A stretch of DNA of 64,000 nt, taken from positions 10,452,422 to 10,516,421 of the forward strand of contig CM074185.1 of the NCBI GenBank assembly GCA_037179385.1. The letters are read 5' to 3'. This document shows, piece by piece, positions 1 to 12,955 of this stretch. The position numbers and the translations under genes are program-made. Each line of letters opens with the position of its first letter. Position 1 is the stretch's first letter. The notes under the pieces were generated by a model that saw nothing but the letters and a program-made list of their open reading frames with translations, ran no database searches and had not been told where the DNA came from. The DNA comes from Holothuria scabra. Taxonomy: Eukaryota; Echinodermata; Holothuroidea; Aspidochirotida; Holothuriidae.

Positions 1-3000
1 GCTAAGAACCTACTGTGGTAAACAAATGGTGATAAAAGGGTAATGTTTCCGTATGCGGCACTTAACTCAGCTAAAACCACTTCGTTTAATACTCGTTTAT
101 GCACAATTTGAATCTACGTTAAACTATACAAGCTATGAAAATAATTCCCAATTTCCTGGTATGCTAATACGTTGTGGGCCCTTGATTGTAATAATGTGGT
201 ACTTACTGGTGAGTTTTTCTTTTAGTGATGGGTTTTTATCACGGGCGCTGCAGAATATTTGCCCAATAAGCATTTGTTTTTGTTTCGCATGTCCGAAAAC
301 TTGGAAGCACTATAAAGGAAGAGGTTGTGTGTGTATTTAAAAATTTTTATATACAGAAATATGATACTGACGGAACATTTAATGAATGTTAAGAAAACAA
401 ACGCCACAGGGAATGTATTCTGGTAGCCTGCAAATCTTTACGCGGAAAAAACATTCAAGTGTTGCCGAGTTCTGGTAGCTTCAAAGTCTTCAAGCGGAAA
501 AAATGTTAAAGTGTGCGGCAAAGAGCTGAAAACAGAAATGAAAGCAAAGAGTGCAACAGCAAAAATCTCTGTTTTTTGATTCTCTGAGAAGTTAAATCTT
601 CGGACCAATGAGCAATATTTAACAAGAAATTTTCTAATTGTCTGACGATGGCTTTAATCCCTATCCTTATCCCTAAAACTAAGAAATAATACAATTGATT
701 TAATGCACTGACAACAGCCAATCAAGAAATTCCTAAGCATTCGGATTATATGGAATTCTTTGATGCACTAAACGCAATGACTGCTTGGTACAACATCATT
801 AAATACACTTTACTGAAGAAGTCAGAAACAAAAAGATACCATGAAAGCTTGTTTGGGCAATACTTGATACTGCGATAAACAATTTTTTAGACACTCAGAC
901 ATGGTAAAAAAAATTAAATCTCAAGATTTGAGAACTTGGTCAGCAGCACTTACAATTTGATTCTGTCGAATTTTGCTGGTCTGAATATTAGAAGCAAAAG
1001 ACGAAGTCTACCAATGACATTGAATTCGAAATCAGCGAGCTATACCGAGTTCACCATAACAAGTGTTTGAGAACGAATCGATAGAAGAAAGTTCAGTTAT
1101 AAAAATTTAGACAGTAGATTCCATTTAGAAAGTACGATCGTTGCCTAACAAAAAATGTCTCAATAATTTTCCTTATGAAATTTAAGGATGTACCTCCCAA
1201 AAATGTGCGTTGTAAAGTATGGACATAAATACCTACCATCAAAAGGCACAATGTACAAAGGCTATATGGTGGATACGAAACCTAGTACGGAAATTGTTTT
1301 TTGTAAAAGATACTCTGCTACTAGGTTCTTCCTTATAATGTATCAATAAACACTCCTTTAAAAGCAATACATATCAAATTTGAAACCGAAAAGTATTTTT
1401 TTTATTCAATAACAACGGAAGAGCAGAAATTCGATTTTAAATCGTACGTTTTCTACTTCATGTCCTTTTGCACTTTTGCACCCATCATACAATATTTTGA
1501 TAAAGATATCGATCTATCATTTTGGACATAAAGTACAGAAGACTGTTGGACAGAACTTTGGTGCGAGCCGTTTTTGTCAATGTCATCTTAACGTTCCCGA
1601 AAAGACGGACGTAGACGTGCAGTCCTGCAATCCTTTGTAGTTTCATTTTGAAATGGTCTATATGTGGCGCTGTTTTAAACATCTGTCTTCATATAGCTTA
1701 TCTCGCACGTAGCAATTGATATCTTCCTTCCCCTTCAAGCACCGATTACTGCTGGCTCGTTGTAAATGATGTCACACAACAGTCATGCACCACCATCATT
1801 GCAATGAGGTCATAGGGCCACATGTGCCAATAAAAACGTAGATGTCCGATTTCTACACTTTATAAACCGCATATGCTGGAGACTTTACTTAAAATTAGAA
1901 AAATTATTATTAGAGCAACACTAAACATCGAAAGGTGAGCGCTGATTCTTCTTTGTATATATGTGTACTCTTTATATTCCATTGCTTCATTGTTTTTCGC
2001 AAGTTAGTGTGACCTGTTGGCACTAGCTATGACTTTATTTCGCAGTTAAGAAGTATAGTCGATTTAGGAAAAATCCCTTGGAATTATGCAAATATCGTTA
2101 ACGGTCTTCAAGATATATCTCTGATATATCAAACCTCGAATGTTTCTGCAGTAACATTTTATCCATGAAAAACTAATAATGTGGAAGGTTGCATAGTAGT
2201 AACATTCCTTTCTTTTCTATAGAAATGTGAGTGAGAGTCATGTCGACTTTTGAAATAGAATACACGGAGATGTGTTATCGTGGTCATAAAAGCAACAATT
2301 GAACTGTCTTTCATCAAAGGGAAAGGTACCAAATAACAAATAAAGCAAAGCGTCTTCTCTTTCTGTTGTGTTCAAGTGTAAAATTGTAGATAGTGTAACA
2401 TTTTAATGGTGGTAGCCTATGAAATGGGGGGGGGGGGATCTAAAACATGTCAACTATAATATTCCTATTGAAATATATGACTATCATTTATCCTTCTATA
2501 TATCATATATTGTCATAGTTTTTCTGATATGATAAAAGCTAACTAAAAGCAATAAGGAAATAGAGCCAGTTTTTAATAGGAAAAGTGAACATAATGATTT
2601 TCCCAAGAGGACAGAAAGATAAGCAAGAAATATCTACGCATATGAACACCAAAAATCCCCATGGTTGAAGGGTTATTTTCGTTATTTTACCATAAAAAAC
2701 ATCTCAACAATACTCATGTTAGAAATATAGGTAAAGGTAATTTGTTCCACCAGATAATGCAAAAAGATTTTGAAAATGGGGAGGACAAAGGCCGCCCTTC
2801 AACCATCACAACTCTGGACATGACAATAAGACTTAAATAACTTCCTATATAGGAAATGTGGTCCCAAAAGTCTCTGTATCTCTAAACACACAAGAAGATA
2901 TATTGCCAACGAACTATATCGAAAATAAAAACATAACTATGCATGAAAGGCTTGACGAAAGGGAAGTTAAGTTCGCTGTAATTATCATTGAGAGAAAAGC

Positions 3001-3590
3001 CACAAAGTTACAGGTACTGATTGAATGAGATGTTTCATGGAACATTTGATCATTAAAGCGTTCTGCGAGCTCGATCAAATACATGTGTACGGTAAAACGC
3101 AAACTATGTTCTGAAAGTCGTCTCAGTAAAAGCTCAATTAAATTTTTCAATACTAGATAAAACATCATTTTTTCGAGTTAATATTTCCAAAAGTTTCTAC
3201 AAATTTGTTTTGTAATTCTCCTACTACCTTCCTCGCTTTTTCGTTCTTAATGATTCCACTCCACACATCTTATTCGAGGTTAAAAGAGACTCGGGGCCAA
3301 AATTTTGTGGTCTGACCGGGGTCCAGTAACCAATAGCAGACATTTCTTGTTAACGAGGTCCCCCTGTGGGCTGGGGATTTTAGAATATGCCCACGGTATT
3401 TTTCCGCATGCCGTAAGAAGCGACTTAAGGAAAACCAAATTTGAACTTGAACAATAGGCCTACTTGGTAAATAAATTTAAACTTTGATATTTTACTCAGT
3501 TGATTGACACTATATAACACTGAGATGTTGGTGTGTCTTTGAATCTCTTCTAACTGATTCATTTGTCAACAAAGATAATTCAGAACACCC
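1..3590. repeat. Tandem unit A of a degenerate triplication
   Basis: This first unit starts at the window edge with a block (AGAACCTACTGTGG and following) that recurs at about 3,591 and 8,791. Many landmarks recur in order in unit B: the AAGCAAAGAGTG stretch, the TAAACACTCAGACATGG stretch, the GTTGTAAAGTATGGACAT stretch, and the AATAAAGCAA block near 2,340. Divergence is high, with many small indels, so the duplication is old. Short reading frames exist but are not kept between units, so no gene is called. A G-run lies near 2,426. Confidence 0.75.
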
Positions 3591-6500
3591 TTAGAACCTT
3601 CTATGGTAAACAAATGGTGATTAAAGTGAAATGTTTTCGAACAGTGCATCTATAAAACCTTTGTATAATATTCGTTTATGTAAAATTTGAAACTACGCAA
3701 AACTATTCAGGGTATTAAAACAATTGCAAATTGGTATGCCAATTGTGGGGCCCTGGATTGCAATAATGTGATAATAATGGGTAGGTATTTATCTAAGTTC
3801 TTTGGCTCTTTCATTACGAACGCCGAAGATTATCTTCCCAATAAGCACTTTGAAAATAAAGAGATTCTTTTATTTTGCATGTTCCGAAAACTAAAAAGCA
3901 CTATATATAAAGAGGAAAATATCTGTGTTTGTATTTATAATGTTAAAATACAGAAATATGATACTGGCAGAATATTTAGTGTACATTAAGGAAACAAATG
4001 CAACCGGGAATGTTTCCTGATGGTCTTAACGCGGAAAACATTATACACGTGTGCTGCAAACAGCACAGAAAGAAAGGAAAGCAAAGAGTGTTAACAACAA
4101 AAATCTCTGTAATTGATTCTCTGAGATGTTCAATCTTTGGACCGATGGGCATTATTTAACAAGAAATGTTCTTAACTGGCTGACGATAGAGTTAATCCCT
4201 ACCCTAATTCTTAAACCTCAGTAAGAATGCATTCGATATAATGCAATGACAACTGCCAATCATGAATTCCTTGTTAAATATTTCGCATGGTAAGGAATTC
4301 TTTGCTGTAATAAATAAGATGAATGCTTTTTGCAACATCATTTAATACAATTTACTGACAAAGTTATAAACAAAAAGATAGCATGATAGGCTTGTTTGGG
4401 CAGTTCTTGATACTGCGATAAACAATTTGGTAAACACTCAGACATGGTAAAAGTATTTTAAAACCCAAGATTTGAGAATTCGGTCAACAGCACTAACAAT
4501 TTGGTGTCAAAATTTGGTGGTCTCGAAATTTGAAGCAAAAGACGAAGTCCACCAATGGCATTGAATTCGAATCAGCATGCTATTCTCCACGAAAACAAGT
4601 GTTTGAGAAAGAATCGATAGAAGAAAGGTTGGTTATTAAAACTTAGACAGTACATTTCTTAGAAAGATAGTTTAATTGCCTAACAAAACATGTCTCAATA
4701 CGTTCTTGAAAATGATTACCCAACCTGGGCAAAAAATTACCCTACCGATGGTTCCGTATGCCTCCTGACCGGAATAGGGTAAAAAAACTTACCTACTCAG
4801 TTTGTTAAGTGTTTTACTCATTAGTTAGGCAAAATTTCCCAACCATATCACCCAACTAATTTGTCCAACAATTGGTTAAAACTAGTACCAATACATTTGC
4901 CCAAAAGCTGTGCAGTTGGGTACTTCTGTGGATTTCAGTATAACCTGTATATAACCTGCATTTAATTTCATGATTCGGGTAAGAAGGAGTTTTAACAAAG
5001 TACCCTAAAACTTACACCGCTTCCCCACCAAGACTGGTTGGGGGCACCAGCAATGATGTACTTGGTTAATAAACAGTGAAGCGTGTAGTTTGAAATAACA
5101 AACTCAATCGTACTTTTATTTCTTCTCCCATTGATTACTGTCATGTAGTATGGTCTACTCTCCATGACCTTTAGCAGACGCCATCTTGTTGTTTACGAGC
5201 AACTCGCCCTTCCTTTGTTCTAGATTCCCAGTACCCTCCCTGTTTTCCGTCACGTGTTACCGGTGGACGTGACATATCACATTGCCGTAGTTCCACGTGC
5301 ACACTGTAACCTATATTCTGAAGGTGTTGCCAATTTCGCCCTTTGCAGCCTCCTCATTGGTCATCGATAACATTATAAGCGTGTTCGATTACTCGCCCGA
5401 GTTAACTCGTGTCTGGCACGACTACGTTCGGTTAGCTAATGACGTCAGTGTTCGCGCTTACTCGCGCCAGGCCCAAGTGAGCGACCCTTCGAGTCGGTTA
5501 CTTAGGTAAATATCCCATCGTGCTTTGGGAAAACATGGCAGCTAAACGAACAACATGCATTCGTGAACAATTTCTGAGCATGTAAATACAGTGGGGTAAA
5601 CATGAAACTTCTGACTTGTGAAAAGTGGTTGATGTCGGAATTAGTGAAGTCACTCAAGTGTTATTTCTCGAGAATTTTCTAAATGAGCAATGTTTCGAGT
5701 CTACGTTCATCGTACAAGCGAACCGCATGTAATACGTAGGTACCAGAGTTCGCTCTGCCATCCAGCTACGGGCTCCGTCATTGGCTATTGTGAACCAACT
5801 TCTCCAGTAATTACCGTAAAACGTTCGTTTTTTTCACCCAACTGCGCATGACCATCGTAGCCCTTGCTCGAGGCTCGAGTAAGTCAAGGGAAGCAAATCG
5901 AACACGCTATATACTTATTTACATTGGTGCGTCATAACTTTTGACCAATCAGGGGACTGCAGGTGTTCGGAGCTCGAACGATTCACAAGACCCAGCCTGC
6001 GAGCTGGACACTCGTGTATAAGACTTCAGACGAGGAGCACTTGAGTGAGCTGTAGATATTGATTAATATTAGGCCGGTCGAATTAATTAAAACTTGATCA
6101 TCTTTTTGCGGAACAAAATCATCGAATATAATCATTTCAAATCAACTGGAAACTGCCTCTCCTTTTTTTCTGTCGGGAACTACAACTCAAGATCGCGTAC
6201 CACTCATCATCTAACATGGCTTCATCCCTTGCTTAAACATCTAACATTACGTAGAAGTGAAAACTTTTTTTTTCCATACGACCATTGCTCTCTAAGTAGT
6301 TTCGTCCAGAGTTTTACGGCTATTTTACCGCTGGCTTCTTATTTACCGAATCCAATCGCATTCAACTATTAGATCTCCATTTACCACTTTGTTTAAAATA
6401 ATTATCTGTAAAACTCTACTGATCTTTCAATAATCATCTGATTGGTCAGTTACATTTTGCCCAAATGTTGGTTACTTTAAAACTTGCCGAACACTTTTAC

Positions 6501-8790
6501 CAGCACTTGAATTTTATCCAACCTTAATTTACCCAACAAATATGGGTAGATTTTTTACCCATTTGTTGGGCAATAAATTGCGTGTTTAGCACTTTGGATT
6601 TTGCGCAAACGCTTTTTACTCAACAGTTTATAGAGTGCAATCATCCTTTTGAAATTTAGAGATGTAGCACCCGATAGTGTGCGTTGTAAAGTATGGACAT
6701 AATAACTACTGTTAAAAGGCACATTTTACAAAGGTTATACGGCTAATATGAGACCCACTACGGAAATTGTATTTTGTAAAATAAACTCTGCTAGAAACTT
6801 TTTCCTAAAAATGTATCAATAAATACTCTTTTAAAAGTTACAAAGTTTACATTTCAACCCGAAAATTCATTTTTTATTAATATAATAACTATGTGAAAAG
6901 GCAAAGGTTATATCGCTAATATGAAACCCACTACGGAAATTGCATTTTGTAAAATATACTCTACTAGGTCCTTCCTTTATGTGGAGGATATTTTCTCGCT
7001 CGGTGTAGTTCCATTTTCGCGCAACTAATGCAAACACCTCGGTACGGGAAATTGGGCTTTTTACATACCATGCAAGGCAGTGTCAATACCTGCTCTAAAC
7101 TTTGCGAATACCTGACCGTATTCAGAAATATTTCATGGTAATGTTAGGTTTTTTAGGTGTATAAGGAAATTTCTGATGTACCCTCTTTCTGGCATACCGT
7201 GCCAAAAAACTTGTTTTCGAGAAAAAACCAAATTTTCTGAACAGAATGAAAACTGTTTTTACGAGTTCAAAAAATCGTCTCAAATTCATTGCTTTGTGTA
7301 TAAAATACTTCAAAAATGTTGCAAAACTATCGGAAAATGTGTTCTCTATTAATTTTAATGATGATTTTGTAAGATTATGTGTTTTTCATGTCGAAATTTG
7401 GATTTGAAAACAGTTAGTTTTGCTAATTATATATGCAAAGGCTGTGACGTCATGCATACTCAAATTAGAAAAGAAGCGACTTTTGGTGGCTGTTCAGACT
7501 GGCTGCATACTGCGAAGTACATGGACAATACAAGAACACTGATAGGTCTCCATGGCCGTACTTTGTTCAACGTTCTGTGTCTGATTTTCTTAATACAGAT
7601 TCCCATGCTGGTATATGTGTCAGTGAGCCACAATGTCGTGCGGGTACTTTTTGAGAAGCAGATTGAACCACTCTGTGAGCTCGTTGTTATGAAATGTGAG
7701 TCATGGCATTGTCCACGTTTTAAATAAATAGATCTCACGGGAATGAGTTACCGTTTTCATAATTTGAAAAACAATGGGAAAGGTATCCAATAAACAAATA
7801 AAGCAAGGAGTTGTCTCCTTACCCCTTTTTCAAGTGTTATATTGCCTAAATATAGTTATATTTTAAAGGTGTTAGCCTACGAAAAGGACGAAACGTAGCA
7901 CCTTAATAACTAAAATATTTTCAGGTGCGATAAAAGCTAAAGCAATAAGGAAATAGAGACAGCTGTTAATAAGGAGAAGAAAACCTAATGATTATCGCAA
8001 AAAGAACCGAAAGGAAAAGTGAGCAATTTGTACCCACACGAAGAGTAACAATCGCCCAGGGTTGATGCACAGGAAGGTTGATTTAGTAAATGAACCATAA
8101 ACAACATCTCAACATACGGTAAACTTTAAAAGGGCAGAATGATTTTAAACCCAGAGAGGACAAAGACCCTTCAACCCACACACCATTGAGCACAACAATA
8201 TGACAAAAATACCCTCGCAAATGGGAGACCTGGCCGCAAAAGTCTCTGTGACTCCAGACAACTTCCAATTTAGAATTTCTGCAACATCATCCAATGGCTT
8301 AACCAAAATAAAGGCTCAAAGTACGGGAAGCTCCGTGGTTAAAGTGAGATACACTTCCCATAAAAAGGAGAAATTTGACAACGAAATTTTTAAATATGTA
8401 CGAAAAGTTTGCCGAAAGGGCATGCAGTTAAATACGCTGTTATTATCTGTGAAAGCCTGCGAAGTTCTCCAAGCTCGATATGTGTGCCGCATGAGGAAAC
8501 TTTACATGAAAGTCGTCTCAGTAAAGTCACATTTTTAAATTAAAGATACTGGATGAAAGATAACTCTTTCGAAATAATTTTTCCAACACTTTGTACAAAT
8601 TTCCATTGTTTTGTATTCCTCCGTTAACCTTCCTTGTTTGTTTTTTCTTTCGTTCTCAATGCTTCAACTCCACCTCTTTCTTTATTTGAGGGTAAAGGTG
8701 ACCCGGAAAGTCAGGAAATTGTATTTAGACCAGGGTCTAGTAACTAATAGCAGGAAGTTCTTATTTATGAAGATGATTTCAGAACAACAT
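3591..8790. repeat. Tandem unit B, split by a 1.9 kb insertion
   Basis: The second copy of the unit is about 3.27 kb once the 4,711-6,645 insertion is discounted. It aligns by eye with unit A from its first block to the block near 8,690-8,770 (GGTCTAGTAACTAATAGCAG against GGTCCAGTAACCAATAGCAG in unit A). Open frames at 3,687-3,989, 7,377-7,727 and 8,200-8,538 show no family I recognise and no conserved counterpart in the other units. Confidence 0.75.
4711..6645 (-). mobile_element. Non-autonomous element of the TTGGGTAA family, about 1.9 kb
   Basis: Units A and C run straight through the position where this sequence sits, so its limits are set by comparison (about 4,711 and 6,645). Both ends carry TTACCCAAC / GTTGGGTAA-type repeats. 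The right end reads, on the reverse strand, GCACTCTATAAACTGTTGAG, close to the end of the copy at 37,312. Inner parts near 4,990-5,130 and 6,240-6,390 are the reverse complement of 40,340-40,600. The core of about 1.1 kb (5,130-6,230) is absent from that copy and contains an inverted GCGTGTTCGATT pair at about 5,378 and 5,902. No transposase reading frame was found. Confidence 0.65.
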
Positions 8791-9620
8791 TAGAACCTAC
8801 TATGGTTAACAAACAGTAAACGGTAATTTACGTGTAATGTTCCGTATAAGGCATTTTACTCAGCTATAAAATCTTTGAATTTATTTATGCACAATGTGAA
8901 ACCACGTTAAGCTATATAGCCTATGTAAACAGATGCAAATTGATGATATCCCTTGAGTCTCTATACGCGAAAAACATATATATTTTTGCGCACGACGAAA
9001 ATCACAACTTGAAAAGAAAGGAAAGCAAAGAATGTAAACATTTAAACTTTCTGTAACTGATTCTTCTAAATGTTAAATTTTAAGGCCAATGAGCACTGTT
9101 TAACAAAACATTTTCTAACTGGTTGACGATAGCGTTTAGCCTTGCAATGGATCATTCATAAATACAATTTACTGTCATCTTCGCCCTATACCCAGTGCGA
9201 TAAGCAACTTGATAAACACTCACTCATGGTAAAAGTATTTTGAGGGTCAGGATTTGACGACTTGGTCAACTAACGATTTGGTATTTTCGGAATTTGGTGT
9301 TTTCGAAATTTAAAGCAAAAAGGCGAAGTTCATGGCATTGAATTCGAGATCAGCAAGCTATACTCCAAGAACATCAATTTTTGAGAGCAAATACAAGAAG
9401 AAAGTTTAGTTATTAAGATGAAGACCTCATATTTTACTGTGAAAACGTAAACCATTGCCTAAAGAATTATGTCTGATCGTCTCTAGAAAGTTTGACGTAC
9501 CTTCCTATAATGTGTACTGTAAGGTACAGTTTAAACACAAATAGGATTCAAGGCCAATGATTTTCTAGGACAGAATTCGAAATTCCAAAATTTTTGAAAT
9601 AAAAAAAAGCTAAAGATAGC
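8791..9620. repeat. Tandem unit C, truncated
   Basis: The third copy begins TAGAACCTACTATGG and can be followed through the CTCACTCATGGTAAAAGTATT and GTGTACTGTAAGGTAC regions, equivalent to about 1-1,240 of unit A with deletions. It fades near 9,560-9,620. No coding sequence is supported. Confidence 0.65.
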
Positions 9621-10906
9621 ATTCTCGACACATCGCCTGTCCCTTCTTCAACATCACACACAACATTTGCATCTGTAGCAATGTTTATTCATTTATTTAT
9701 CAATAATTAAAATTTCATAAGTATAGTTCACAACCTAAACACATTACAGAAGCATATTGTATTGATGACTTGTTTTATTTAACATAATCGCTGAAGTGGC
9801 ATTTCCCTACAATTTGACATTAATGCAGTGTTAAAGTAATGCGACAACCTGTAAAATTCACGCATTTGTTATTCAATCTTAATTAACTATCTCATTTCTG
9901 CAGATTTGTGGATCTGATAGACTTGCATCTGTTTACAAAACGAATATCAAAATTGTGTCACTGTAAGAAACAATTTTCAGTATTGTCACAGCTAGGGGTT
10001 ACCAACTGCCATGTCTGAGGGCAAGCTTGCATACCGGGTTTGCCTTGGGACATGACTGGACAATCTGGGTGATAGTCCTTCCAGCAATTGCTTAAAATCT
10101 AATGCGTGGAAACTGTCTGATATATTGAAAACACACAATTCTTCGGCACTCATCATCTGCAGAACTAAAATGGAAAGTGCAGTCACCCACTATCCTTTCC
10201 ATGAATGACTCTTGATGATAACACTTTTTTGGTATTAAATTGTGACATTTTACCTTAGATATGTAATTATCTTTAATTTCTGATAACACAGAGTAAGGTA
10301 CAGTCAAATTTTAACATATTCGTTGAGAAATTAGCCGTTCTTTCAAATCAAGTTTGGAGATAAACTTTAAAAACAATCTTTGATACAACTTATAGCCGCA
10401 TGGCTCGGATATAAAACATTATAATTGTAAGTTTCAATTAAACATAGGATAGAAAAACATCATACTACTTATTGTGCTACATATTAAACTAAATACACGT
10501 ATTATTTGTTACATAAATATTTTTAATTTTGTTGCTCAAGAATGAAAAGATGATTCCATATCATCTGTTCAATCTTCCCACTAAAGATGCCACACTAGAA
10601 CCAGTCTGTCAATATCCATCAAAATTAAAGTCAAGAGTCCCGCTGGGCTGCAAGTTGGTCAGAGTAAGGACAACATATTCTGTTATTTATCCTTAACGTA
10701 CCGGATCACCCCAATGTCAACGTGAAATTAAAATTTATCTCTAGAACTCTTAACAATTACATATTCAGGCACGCCAATGGCTCACTTCCATAAATTTCAT
10801 AATTAATTTCAAAACTAAAAAAAAATTGCGAAGTATGCTTTATTAAACAGTGAGTCTCAACTTTTTTTTTCCTCGCGCTCAGTTTCGCGATGCAAATTAC
10901 AATTCC
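9621..10906. other. Gap: non-repeat DNA with one weak exon candidate
   Basis: Mostly AT-rich DNA with no recognised family. On the minus strand at about 9,995-10,160, an acceptor-like TTTCCATTTTAG is followed by an open frame that ends at a TAG near 9,992. The residues (for example DFKQLLEGLSPRLSSHVPRQ) have ordinary protein composition. It could be a terminal exon or a pseudogene piece, but no partner exon was found, so it is not called as a gene. Confidence 0.3.
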
Positions 10907-11696
10907 TTTTTTTTTTTTTTTTTTTTGCATCTCTTTATTCACGTTAATATTATATGCAGTACAGTGGTATGAACAACATGTTAACCTTAATATTTTGGTT
11001 ACAGTATTTACATCGGATCTTAATGCAGAATATCTTTGAGGTTATGTCGATACTTTTCAACAGGAAAAATTAAAAAAAATTCTAATCCAGCAATAAAAAC
11101 CGTGGTACATCATGTGCTATGTATGCAATAACATTAAGTATTAATATGGTGCGAAACAACATTTAAAGGAAGGTGACGGCCGATCGGTACTTGTTGGCAA
11201 CCTCAAACTGATTTTGTTTCATTAAAATGTATAATTCAACCTCGGTGCTAAAGTAAAACTTATGGTAGAAAGTAATGGCATTTGGTCTTGAACATTTTTG
11301 CTTACAGGAATATAAAAAATACTTTGCATAGAGAAGAAAAAAGTTAATTATGCTTTCGTTATTTTCTAAATACCCAAAATGAACAGTTAACTCATCTAAT
11401 TCTATTTCATCCCTCAGGCAACTTAAACAAATTTTTTCCCAGAACGCTTTTGTGATGGGACAATTCCAGAAGAGATGTTCAATTGTTTCAATGTCTGCAT
11501 TGCAAAAAGTACATAATGGGGACTCTTTAATTTTCACCCTACATAAAAAATCATTAGTTCCGACCATCCTGTGGAGGTATCTAAACTGTAAATACTGGAT
11601 ATTTGCCTCCCTAACCGCAGTATGAGGTAACATAAATATAAATTTTAAGTCAAAAACATAATCCGGGAACAATGCTTGAGTGAGTCTCAACTGGAA
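10907..11696 (-). mobile_element. L1-like LINE, 5'-truncated 3' end with poly(A)
   Basis: The minus strand holds an open frame (11,163-11,756, about 197 codons) whose body is the C-terminus of a non-LTR retrotransposon ORF2. It contains a cysteine-histidine motif C-x2-C-x8-H-x4-C (CTFCNADIETIEHLFWNC; C82, C85, H94, C99) and the usual F-W-E-K segment after it. A 3' untranslated region follows, then an AATAAA (complement of 10,934-10,939) eight bases before an A-run of 20 (10,907-10,926, read as T on the plus strand). This is a typical insertion made by target-primed reverse transcription. The open frame suggests a fairly recent copy. Confidence 0.85.
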
Positions 11697-11760
11697 GAAG
11701 GCCATGGCCCTCTCCACTTCAACCAATCGGCTGGAAGCTGGGCCGTAAAACTCCAACTAA
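11690..11760 (-). repeat. SINE-type head fused to the LINE 3' fragment
   Basis: Reading on the minus strand from 11,760, the first 65-70 bases (GGAGTTTTACGG, then CCAATCGGC on the plus strand, to CTTCTTCCAGTTG) match the head repeat at 51,830-51,897, 25,663-25,740 and 35,831-35,900. Those copies continue into other sequence, whereas this one turns into LINE ORF2, so the first 20 or so codons of the 197-codon frame are not LINE protein. Confidence 0.6.
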
Positions 11761-12955
11761 GAACGCAATATAAAAACAGTGAAAGATTAGGTTTTCGACA
11801 GCCTATTAACTTCGTTCAGAGCTTCTTTATTAGAACTTCAACAGCACGTTACCTACTTGGCGTGTAAGATTAAAAAAAGTATGTATTTCTGTCAGTTCAT
11901 TCACGTTGGTAATTCAATTAGAGATTGTTGATGACTTTGTAAAAGAATTTTTGTCCTCAATCTTTACTATCACAAAATTTGTCAAGCTATTATATCAGAT
12001 TATATCCACTGCTGCCGGAAATTGTATGTAAAGGAAATATAATAGAGTACTTTTTCTTAACTCCCATGGAATCTCTGGCGAAAAACCGAGCGGCGATAAA
12101 AGGGTGTTACTCTGGAATTTACGTTTCATCTCAATCCACAGTTTCTATCTTTTTCGTTGAAAAGCTTTACTCAACAGCCAAACGTACAGTACGTGTGTTA
12201 CATTATGCCATGCTTAAAAGTAAGATTTAGTTTTTGGATCCCCAATGACTTGCGTGACTTTAATATAAAAGGTCCGATAAGAGGGTAACTTTATAGGTAA
12301 GATAACAGTTGGATTAAAACGGTTGGTCGAAACTTGAAGTCTGATTGACATATAAACCAACAAAGTGGTAAACTGATTATCCCTTGGTTGGACAAGTGAA
12401 CTGATCTGCATGCCATAATAACGTACACAAGTAGTGAGAAATAGCCTACCAAGGGGGCTATACTCTGCTGTAGCACGGACCGTTTACGTACACACGTATG
12501 CGAAAGTAATTTGTAGCGTACTGACACCACTACCTTAAGACCTCGTCACGACAACAGATTTGCGTTCGCAATCTATTGAAAGGTTTAGCTTGACAAGGAA
12601 AATGATTGCTTGGTAATAAAGCATAATGCGCCTAGACCTCGACCGCCGTGCTTTATATAGGGCTAAAACTACCGCCAATATCCCAGCTAGCATGCTCAGC
12701 TGGGTCTCGGATAGGCCTTGCTGAACTACTTGCTGTGCCCCATCGGGGACCCATCCGTTTTGACAGGATCCCCAAGTGGGGCCCAATTGGGCTAGCTTTT
12801 ACCAAATGGGCTACAACTGTTAATGTTGTGCCAAGCTTGGGTTCAGATTTAATCGATCTAATTAACGCCACCCAAAAGGCTTTATACTACTTTACTTTAA
12901 AATTCTTCTTTGACTATACAGCATTGAAATGCAACTCACAGAGCAGAAATCAGTC
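11761..12955. other. Gap: 3' flank of the receptor gene
   Basis: This stretch should contain the 3' untranslated region of the receptor gene at its high-coordinate end. A GC-richer segment at 12,690-12,830 contains overlapping short frames on both strands but no recognised family. A TATAAA-type variant of the poly(A) signal lies near 12,880 on the minus strand. Nothing else is supported. Confidence 0.4.

Noticed and set aside
7377..7727. 116-codon frame in tandem unit B, considered as a gene of the repeated unit
   Set aside because: The equivalent part of unit A is not open and no family is recognisable.
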